The position numbers and the translations under genes were made by a program. A stretch of DNA of 41,748 nucleotides. Source: JBAXEO01 sp964541375 (GTDB lineage: Bacteria > Actinomycetota > Coriobacteriia > Anaerosomatales > JAAXUF01). The stretch is taken from positions 1-41,748 of the forward strand of contig CAZIPT010000011.1 of assembly GCA_964541375.1 (NCBI GenBank), written 5' to 3'. Under the pieces are notes generated by a model that was not told the DNA's origin, did no database searches, and saw nothing but the letters and a program-made list of their open reading frames with translations. Each line of letters begins with the position of its first letter. The stretch's first letter is position 1. Shown piece by piece: positions 1 through 6,443 of this stretch.

Positions 1-432
1 ATTCGTGAGTTCCTTGTACGCCTCGGCCGGCAGGATCGGCTTCCAGGTTTCGCCGAAATCCGTGGTCGTAAAGGCGTAGATGGCGAAATCGTTACTGCGG
101 TGGCCATCCAGGGTCAGATAGGCCGTACCTGGCGCATGAAAGCTCGCCGATACGCGACTGACGTAGGTGCCTTTGGGAACATTGGGGAGCCGATCGAAAA
201 CATTCTTCCAGCTCGTGCCACCGTCGCGGGTAATGAAGCTGACCTCGGAGGCGATGGACACCTTGTGTCCAATTGTGATCAGGTAGGGCTCGGAGCCAAA
301 GGACACGCGGCCTGAGAAACTGCAGTCCTCGGGAATGACAGCGCCGGCATTGCGGGCACGCCACGTGCGTTGGCGCTGCTCCGCTTCGCGCCACTTGGTG
401 GCTACTGCGTCGAGAACCCCAGCGATGTTCAT
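1..432 (-). CDS. Chimeric partial ORF: hexapeptide-repeat acyltransferase N terminus joined to BNR/sortilin-like propeller
   Basis: The frame opens at ATG (complement 430-432) behind AGGAG and stays open to base 1, so 144 residues are visible and the gene runs off the window. Residues about 1-70 read like the N terminus of a WbbJ/LbH-type O-acetyltransferase: a short helix followed by a hexapeptide-repeat strand pattern with FGSEPYLITIG and ASEVSFITRDGG. From about residue 72 the text changes to a different fold, with GTSWKNVFDRLPN, KGTYVSRVSAS, TAYLTLDGHRSNDF and TTDFGETWKP, which is the signature of BNR/sortilin-type beta-propeller exoglycosidase-like proteins. Both families carry a DGG at the join (217-225). 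The acyltransferase half fits the neighbouring carrier-protein operon, the propeller half does not. I infer an assembly or recombination junction rather than a real fusion. Confidence 0.6.
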   Translation of the reverse strand, partial: MNIAGVLDAVATKWREAEQRQRTWRARNAGAVIPEDCSFSGRVSFGSEPYLITIGHKVSIASEVSFITRDGGTSWKNVFDRLPNVPKGTYVSRVSASFHAPGTAYLTLDGHRSNDFAIYAFTTTDFGETWKPILPAEAYKELTN

Positions 433-604
433 CACAGCTCCTGACGAAGATGTACCATTGAGGATGGAGGGCCTTCGAGGGTCCAGTTTCACCTGCATCA
501 TGCCAGAAACGCGCCTCGGTCTCGTGGCGACCGGTCTATCGAGTTCTTGCCCACGGGATACGGATAGGTCAAGAGCTGTCCACAAGGAAGGGACCAGAGC
601 GGCT

Positions 605-868
605 TTGGAGACGGACGATGCTGTCGCTGCCAAGATTCGCGACTTCCTCCTAGAGAGCTTCCTGTTCGGCGATGACGGATTCAACTACGAAGACGATGCG
701 TCCTTCATCGAACTGGGCGTCATAGACTCGTTTGGCTTCGTGGAGCTGTTGGCCTGGGTACATGGGGAGTTTGGCATCACCGTGGCCGACGAGGAGCTCG
801 TGCCCGACAACTTCGACTCTGTCCAGAAGCTGACTTCCTTCATCGGCAGGAAGCGCGGCGGTACCTGA
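605..868 (+). CDS. Acyl carrier protein (phosphopantetheine-binding)
   Basis: An 87-residue acidic carrier protein. The frame is open from 335, but the family starts close to TTG 605, which has AAGGAAGGGA at 584-593 as ribosome binding site; the upstream 90 codons look non-coding. The four-helix carrier pattern is visible, with the phosphopantetheine attachment serine at about residue 42 in the motif GVIDSFGF, and a typical C-terminal helix. It would carry an acyl or aminoacyl group as thioester on a 4'-phosphopantetheine arm. Only 10 bases separate it from the AMP-forming ligase downstream, which is the obvious loading enzyme, as in DltA/DltC-like pairs. The cargo is unknown. No phosphopantetheinyl transferase is seen nearby. 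Confidence 0.85.
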   Translation: METDDAVAAKIRDFLLESFLFGDDGFNYEDDASFIELGVIDSFGFVELLAWVHGEFGITVADEELVPDNFDSVQKLTSFIGRKRGGT

Positions 869-878
869 CGGGGGCCTC

Positions 879-2402
879 ATGCTTGTCCACGAGTTTCTCA
901 CCCGCTCGGCCGTGCGTCTGTCGAGCAAGCTCGCGTTGGTGTGCGACAACCAGCGGTGGACCTTCGCGGAGCTGGACGAGATGAGCAACCGCCTTGGCAA
1001 CGCGCTGGTGGACTCGGGTGTTCGGCGCGGGGACCGGGTTGTCATCCATCTCCACAACTCCGTCGAGGCGGTGGTGGGGATTTTCGCGGCCCTCAAGGCC
1101 GGTGGCACCTTCGTCTGCATCAGTGCGTCCACCAAACCTGACAAGCTGAGGCACATCCTGAACAGCTGTCGTTCCACGGCTCTTCTGACGAACAGCCAAA
1201 CGAACGCCAAGGAGCCTCCGGATCTCCTGCGAGACGTCCCCTCGCTCACCTGCGTTGTTCTTTGCGGCCGAGGCGGATCGGATGTGGACGCGCGACTGCC
1301 CCATTTCGATGAGATCCAAGCCAGCGCTCCGGCTACGCGCCTGCCGGTGCTCAACACCGAACTGGATCTGGCCTGTCTGATCTACACCTCGGGCAGTACA
1401 GGCGAGGCAAAGGCCGTCATGTGCGATCACGGCAGTGTCGACTATGTCAGCACCTCGATCATCGCCTATCTGGAGAACCGTGAAGACGATGTGGTGCTTG
1501 GCGTGTTGCCTCTCTCCTCCAGCTACGGGCTCTACCAGCTGCTGGCGACCATCAAGTCAGGCGGGACGCTGGTGCTGGAGCGCTCGTTCGCCTATCCGGC
1601 TCTGATTCTCCAGCGAATCCAGGAAGAGCAGATTACGGGCTTCCCGGGAGTCCCGACCATCTTCACGATGCTGCTCCAGATGGATCGGAGCGCCTTCAAT
1701 CTTTCCAGCCTCCGCTACATCACGAGCGCCGCCGATGCGCTTGCGCCCAGTCGCATCCGCGAGCTAGAGGATGCGTTTCCCGGCGCCACCCTGTATTCGA
1801 TGTACGGCCTGACCGAAACCGCACGCGCCCTCTACCTCCCGCCCGACCAGCTCGCTTCTCGGCCTGGATCCGTGGGTATACCGATCCCCGGCACCGAGGC
1901 CTGGATTGAAGACGAGGACGGCCGCCGGTTGGGGGCGGGGGAAACCGGCGAACTGGTGGTGCGCGGTCGTCACGTGATGTGCGGCTACTGGGAGTCTCCG
2001 GAATCCACCGCCGAGCGGTTCGATCTGGGCGCGTTCCCGGGAGAACGTCTCTGCCATTCCGGGGACCTGTTCCGCACGGACGATGAAGGCTACTTCTACT
2101 TCGTCAGCCGCAAGGACGACATCATCAAGAGTCGGGGAGAGAAAGTGGCCCCCAGAGAAGTGGAAGACGTACTCCATATGCTGCCCGGTGTCAGCGCGGT
2201 CGTAGTAGGCGTCCCTGACCCGGTCGCAGGCCAGGTCCTGAAGGCGTTCGTAGTGTCCGCGGGAAGCCCGCTGACGGAATCCGATGTGATCTCCCATTGC
2301 CGCGCCCATCTGGAGGACGTGAAGGTCCCGAGATACATCGAGTTCAGGAGTGCCCTGCCCCTGATCTCCTCCGGCAAGGTTCGTCGAATCGGCTTGAAGT
2401 AG
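879..2402 (+). CDS. AMP-dependent synthetase/ligase (class I adenylate-forming)
   Basis: A 507-residue, full-length ANL-superfamily enzyme. It adenylates a carboxylic acid with ATP and passes it to a thiol, here most likely the adjacent carrier protein. Visible motifs are the phosphate loop TSGSTGEAK at residues 170-178, the aromatic/A5 motif YGLTET, GDLFRTDDEGY, the hinge and A8 region SRKDDIIKSRGEKV, and the A10 lysine near the C terminus in SSGKVRRIGLK. All motifs needed for catalysis are present. The start ATG 879 follows the carrier-protein stop by 10 bases, so the two are probably co-translated. It resembles carrier-loading and acyl-CoA ligases of polysaccharide and lipid clusters; substrate specificity (fatty, amino or hydroxy acid) cannot be read from the sequence. 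Confidence 0.88.
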   Translation: MLVHEFLTRSAVRLSSKLALVCDNQRWTFAELDEMSNRLGNALVDSGVRRGDRVVIHLHNSVEAVVGIFAALKAGGTFVCISASTKPDKLRHILNSCRSTALLTNSQTNAKEPPDLLRDVPSLTCVVLCGRGGSDVDARLPHFDEIQASAPATRLPVLNTELDLACLIYTSGSTGEAKAVMCDHGSVDYVSTSIIAYLENREDDVVLGVLPLSSSYGLYQLLATIKSGGTLVLERSFAYPALILQRIQEEQITGFPGVPTIFTMLLQMDRSAFNLSSLRYITSAADALAPSRIRELEDAFPGATLYSMYGLTETARALYLPPDQLASRPGSVGIPIPGTEAWIEDEDGRRLGAGETGELVVRGRHVMCGYWESPESTAERFDLGAFPGERLCHSGDLFRTDDEGYFYFVSRKDDIIKSRGEKVAPREVEDVLHMLPGVSAVVVGVPDPVAGQVLKAFVVSAGSPLTESDVISHCRAHLEDVKVPRYIEFRSALPLISSGKVRRIGLK

Positions 2403-2456
2403 GTGCGGCCCATTGAGTTATGGCTCTCAACGGCCCTCCGGGAGGTGAGGGGAATC

Positions 2457-3320
2457 GTGAAGAGATCCGTTCCTATCCTGGTCTTGGCGATTGGATTGAC
2501 GCTTATGGCAGGCTGCTCAAGCAACGATAGTCCATCACGAGGTGGCGCCCCTCGGAGCGCCTCACGGCCCCTCAAGATCGTGTTTCTTCATCACAGCACC
2601 GGGCAGGTTGTCTGGGTTGGCAGTACGTCCAAGATCGCCTTCAAGATCACCCGCAAGGGGGATCTTGGGAGATGGATATCCGACTACAACCGATCGAACA
2701 ACGCCAGTCTCCAAATCGAAGCACTGAACTTCCCGACCGGCGAGGACTACGAGTGGGCCAACTATCCCTATGACTATCACAACATCTGGGTGAAGCATGC
2801 CGGCGCCGTGCCCTACAAGGGCGAGCCTACGCTCGAAATGCTGACAACCAAGTACGACGTCATCATCTGGAAGCACTGCTATCCCGTTGGAGATATCCTC
2901 CCGGACACTGGCAAACCCGACGCCGATTCCGCAGAGAAGCGCCTTGAGAACTACAAGGCGCAGTATCTCAATCTAAGGGACAAGATGCGCTCGTTCCCCG
3001 AAACGAAGTTCATCGTCTGGACGGGTGCTGCTCTGGTAGAGGACGCGACCACCCCAGAGCAGGCGGCGCGCACCAGGGCGTTCTTTGACTGGGTCAAGTC
3101 GGAATGGGACGAACCTGGCGACAACATCTTCTTGTGGGATTTCTATGAGCTGGAGACGGAAGGCGGACCCTATCTCAAAGAGGAGTATGCGAAGAGTCCG
3201 ACGGACTCTCACCCTCGTTCTGACTTCGGCGGCAGGGTCGCCCCCTTGTTTGGGCAGAGGATAGTCAACGTCGTCGAGGGAAGAGGCGATTCCACTTCTC
3301 TAACGGGAAAGACCGACTAG
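2457..3320 (+). CDS. Predicted lipoprotein, SGNH/GDSL-hydrolase-like
   Basis: The frame opens at GTG 2403 directly after the ligase stop, but GTG 2457 is preferred: it has GGAGGTGAGG at 2441-2450 and gives an immediate lipoprotein signal, with lipobox MAGC and the lipidated Cys at residue 20. The mature protein begins with a low-complexity linker, then a strand and the motif KIVFLHHSTG (Ser47), and ends with a DSHP motif (Asp250, His252). A serine after the first strand plus a late D-x-H is the layout of SGNH esterases and acyltransferases; this assignment is inferred from pattern, not from a close family match. It would act outside the membrane, possibly to add or remove an acyl group from the product of this operon. 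Length 287 residues. Confidence 0.6.
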   Translation: MKRSVPILVLAIGLTLMAGCSSNDSPSRGGAPRSASRPLKIVFLHHSTGQVVWVGSTSKIAFKITRKGDLGRWISDYNRSNNASLQIEALNFPTGEDYEWANYPYDYHNIWVKHAGAVPYKGEPTLEMLTTKYDVIIWKHCYPVGDILPDTGKPDADSAEKRLENYKAQYLNLRDKMRSFPETKFIVWTGAALVEDATTPEQAARTRAFFDWVKSEWDEPGDNIFLWDFYELETEGGPYLKEEYAKSPTDSHPRSDFGGRVAPLFGQRIVNVVEGRGDSTSLTGKTD

Positions 3321-3347
3321 TTTGAACCACCGACGGGACACAGCCGT

Positions 3348-3440
3348 ATGGAGAGTACACGACAGCCCATTCGCACCCCGCCAACCGACGTGAAGAGCGA
3401 CGACATGACGCTCTCAACCGCTCGCTGGGCGCAAAACTAG
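3348..3440 (+). CDS. Possible 30-residue leader ORF abutting asnB
   Basis: ATG 3348 opens a 30-codon frame whose TAG (3438-3440) directly touches the ATG of the asparagine synthase gene (TAGATG). The asnB start has no recognisable ribosome binding site of its own, so translation could be coupled through this short frame. The peptide is hydrophilic, lacks known motifs and has no runs of one amino acid that would suggest classical attenuation. It may be chance. Confidence 0.25.
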   Translation: MESTRQPIRTPPTDVKSDDMTLSTARWAQN

Positions 3441-5435
3441 ATGTGCGGCATCGTCGGAGTCTGCGATCTCGGCGCGGCTCTGCCCGTTACGGAATCCACC
3501 CTGCGCTCAATGCTCGGGACGATCCGCCACCGGGGGCCGGACCAGTTCGGGATCTACCTCGACGATCACGTGGGTCTCGGAAATGCGCGGCTCAGCATCA
3601 TCGACCTGAGCTGCGGCCAGCAACCCATCTCCAACGAGGACGGGACCCTCTGGATCGTGTTCAACGGGGAGATCTTCAACCACCCGGAGCTGAGGCGGGA
3701 GCTGGAAGCGCGGGGGCACCGGTTCTCAACCGCCTGCGACACCGAGACCGTTCTCCACGCCTACGAGGAGTACGGCGCGGAGTGCCTTGTGCGCTTCAAC
3801 GGCCAGTTCGCTATCGCCATCTGGAATAGCCGGGACCGCACCCTGTTCATGGCCCGTGATCGTCTCGGCGTTCGCCCTCTCTTCTACACAGTGGCCGACG
3901 GGGCCTTGGTCTTCGGCTCCGAGATCAAGGCGATCCTGGCCCATCCGGGCATCACCGCGTCCCCGGATCCGGTGGCCTTGGACCAGATCTTCACGTTCTG
4001 GAGCACCCTTTCGCCGAGGACGTTCTTCCAAGGCGTCGTTGATGTCCCGCCCGCCCACTACATGCTCGTGAGGGATGGCCGGATCACGCTCGAGCCCTAC
4101 TGGGAGATGGCTTTCCCGGAAGACGGCGCCGCGCCGCTGCGATCCAAGAGCGAGTACGTGGAGGAACTGCGGGATCTTCTCATCGACGCCACCCGGGTCC
4201 GCCTCCGGGCCGATGTCTCTGTCGGCGCCTATCTGAGTGGGGGACTGGATTCCTCCACGGTAGCCGCGATCATCCGGAACTACACCGACAATCCACTGGA
4301 GACGTTCTCCATCGCCTTCACGGATCCCGACTACGACGAAAGCGGCTTTCAGAGCACGATCGCCAAGGCGTTGGGCACCGACCATCATGTTGTGCGCGCC
4401 ACTCATGCGGACATCGGAAGGGTCTTCCCCGAGGTCATCTGGCATGCCGAGACTCCCATCATGAGGACGTCCCCCGCGCCGATGTTCCTTCTGTCCGATC
4501 TGGTGCGGGACCATCACTTCAAGGTCGTCCTCACGGGTGAAGGGGCCGATGAGTTTCTGGCCGGCTACGACATCTTCAAGGAGGCCAAGATCCGCCGGTT
4601 CTGGGCGAGACAGCCGGATTCCAAGCTTCGGCCGGTCCTGTTCGACCGAATCTATCCCTGGTTGCCGGCATTGAACAGATCGGACTCCGCCCGGTCCTTC
4701 TTCGGCATTGGACTCGAGGAGACGGAATCTCGGGACTACTCGCACAGCCTTCGGTGGCGCACCACTGCTCGGGCAAAGCGGTTCTTCAGCGACGACATGC
4801 GGCAGGCCGTCGCAGCGACCGGTGGCGACCTCGTTCCCTTCTACCCGGACGGATTCGACAGTTGGGACCCCCTGCACCGGGCACAGTACCTGGAGACAAG
4901 CATCTTCCTCACGCAGTACCTTCTGTCGTCACAGAGCGACAGGATGGCAATGGGCCATTCCGTGGAGGGACGGTTCCCCTTCCTGGACTACCGCGTAGTC
5001 GAGTTCTGCAACCAGCTTCCCCCCTCGGTCAAGCTGAGGGGGCTCACAGAGAAGTACTTGCTCAAGACAGTCAGCCGAGAATGGCTTCCAGCCGAGATCA
5101 CCGACCGGCCCAAGCAACCCTTCCGGGCTCCGATTCATCGGGCATTCTTCAACGATTCCCCCCCGGACTACCTGGAGGAACTGCTCTCGCCTGCCTCAAT
5201 CAAGGCGTCCGGCTACTTCAATCCCCTTGCCGTGGACCATCTGGTCGCCAAGCTCAAGCGGGGTCTTCCGTTGGGCGAAACGGACGACATGGCCTTGGCC
5301 GGGATCATCTCGACCCAGTTGGTGGATCGACAATTCGTGTCCAGTATCAGACCGTCATCAGCCCTCGATGACACCGACGACGTGAAGGTCGTCATCGGGA
5401 AGGGTTCGTCCAGAAGGGAGCAGTCTTGTCCATGA
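3441..5435 (+). CDS. asnB: Asparagine synthase (glutamine-hydrolysing)-type amidotransferase
   Basis: A 664-residue two-domain enzyme of the AsnB family. The N-terminal Ntn glutaminase begins MCGIVG, so Cys2 becomes the nucleophile after Met removal, and RHRGPD, FNGEIFN and DRLGVRPLFY follow. The C-terminal ATP-pyrophosphatase domain has the PP-loop SGGLDSS at residues 266-272 and TGEGADE. Glutamine-derived ammonia is used to amidate an adenylated carboxylate. Family members in polysaccharide clusters (for example WbtH of Francisella, established knowledge) amidate uronic acids instead of aspartate. Its place between a lipoprotein and an NAD synthase-like gene argues for a dedicated pathway rather than housekeeping asparagine supply. 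The start has no good ribosome binding site and may be coupled to a short upstream frame. It overlaps the next gene as ATGA. Confidence 0.9.
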   Translation: MCGIVGVCDLGAALPVTESTLRSMLGTIRHRGPDQFGIYLDDHVGLGNARLSIIDLSCGQQPISNEDGTLWIVFNGEIFNHPELRRELEARGHRFSTACDTETVLHAYEEYGAECLVRFNGQFAIAIWNSRDRTLFMARDRLGVRPLFYTVADGALVFGSEIKAILAHPGITASPDPVALDQIFTFWSTLSPRTFFQGVVDVPPAHYMLVRDGRITLEPYWEMAFPEDGAAPLRSKSEYVEELRDLLIDATRVRLRADVSVGAYLSGGLDSSTVAAIIRNYTDNPLETFSIAFTDPDYDESGFQSTIAKALGTDHHVVRATHADIGRVFPEVIWHAETPIMRTSPAPMFLLSDLVRDHHFKVVLTGEGADEFLAGYDIFKEAKIRRFWARQPDSKLRPVLFDRIYPWLPALNRSDSARSFFGIGLEETESRDYSHSLRWRTTARAKRFFSDDMRQAVAATGGDLVPFYPDGFDSWDPLHRAQYLETSIFLTQYLLSSQSDRMAMGHSVEGRFPFLDYRVVEFCNQLPPSVKLRGLTEKYLLKTVSREWLPAEITDRPKQPFRAPIHRAFFNDSPPDYLEELLSPASIKASGYFNPLAVDHLVAKLKRGLPLGETDDMALAGIISTQLVDRQFVSSIRPSSALDDTDDVKVVIGKGSSRREQSCP

Positions 5436-6424
5436 ACAAGAGCGTCCTTGGTATCGACGCGGCTGCCGAGACGGACCGCATCGTGCAGTGGTTGAAGGAG
5501 AGCATGCGTGGTTTGCACCGGAGCGGTGCGGTGCTGGGCATCAGCGGAGGAGTCGATTCCTCGGTGTGCCTGGCCTTGTGCGTCAAGGCCTTCGGTCCGG
5601 AGAGGGTGGTGCCCCTCCTGCTGCCCGAGAAGGACTCCGATCCCATTTCAGAGGATCTGGCCCGGGAACTGGCTGCTGGCTACGGCGTTGTCCCCGTACT
5701 GGAGATCATCACGCCGGCGCTTGACGGACTCGCCTGCTACGAACGCCGCGACGAGGCCATCGCCCGGGTGTTCCCCGAATACGACCCGAAGGCTGGCTAC
5801 AAGGCGAAGATCGTCCTTCCTCCCGGCCTGTTGGACGACGGCACCTTGAACGTTTACTCCCTCACCATCGTCACCCCCGATGGCGAGGAGAAGCACGCGC
5901 GCCTCGAGTCGGCGGATCTCGCTCAGATCGTGGCGGCCTCCAATCTGAAGCAGCGCACCCGCATGGCGACGCTCTACTACCACGCGGAGCTCCGGAACTA
6001 CGCCGTCATCGGAACCCCCAACAAGAACGAGCTTGACCAGGGATTCTTCGTCAAATACGGTGATGGCGGCGTCGACCTGAACCCCATCGCGCATCTGTAC
6101 AAGACCCAGGTCTACCAGCTGGCGCGCTACCTGGACGTTCCCAAGGCTATCCAGACGCGTGTCCCCACGTCCGACACCTACAGCGCCCCCGTCACCCAGG
6201 AAGAATTCTTCTTCCGGCTCCCCGCAGAGACCATGGACCTGCTCTGGTATGCCCAAGAGAACCATGTCCCGGTGGAAGAAGCGGCCCGTGTGATGAGCAT
6301 GTCCGCCAAACAGGTAAGCAATGCCTTCAACGATTTCACTCGGAAGAGTCGGACCACCCGCTACCTGCGCACGCCCCCGCTGGACATGGTCGCCCTCGGG
6401 AATCCGGTTCCCGGAGGGGGCTGA
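5432..6424 (+). CDS. nadE: NAD synthase-family amide-forming enzyme (NH3-dependent)
   Basis: A 330-residue member of the NAD synthase family. ATG 5432 overlaps the asnB stop; TTG 5426 is an in-frame alternative with the ribosome binding site GAAGGGAG at 5413-5420 closer to it. The PP-loop SGGVDSS is at residues 38-44, then IVAASNLKQRTRM, VIGTPNKNE, KYGDGGVDLNPI and LYKTQVYQLARYL follow the family core. Known members convert deamido-NAD and ammonia to NAD. No glutaminase domain is fused. Unusual points: it is longer than the usual approximately 275 residues, the segment after VPTSDTYSAP departs from the common substrate-binding motif, and the C-terminal tail (SRTTRYLRTPP) is extra. Tight linkage to asnB suggests a relative that amidates the pathway product. 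True NadE activity is not excluded. Confidence 0.78.
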   Translation: MNKSVLGIDAAAETDRIVQWLKESMRGLHRSGAVLGISGGVDSSVCLALCVKAFGPERVVPLLLPEKDSDPISEDLARELAAGYGVVPVLEIITPALDGLACYERRDEAIARVFPEYDPKAGYKAKIVLPPGLLDDGTLNVYSLTIVTPDGEEKHARLESADLAQIVAASNLKQRTRMATLYYHAELRNYAVIGTPNKNELDQGFFVKYGDGGVDLNPIAHLYKTQVYQLARYLDVPKAIQTRVPTSDTYSAPVTQEEFFFRLPAETMDLLWYAQENHVPVEEAARVMSMSAKQVSNAFNDFTRKSRTTRYLRTPPLDMVALGNPVPGGG

Positions 6425-6443
6425 GCGCGTTCGTGGGAGCAGC

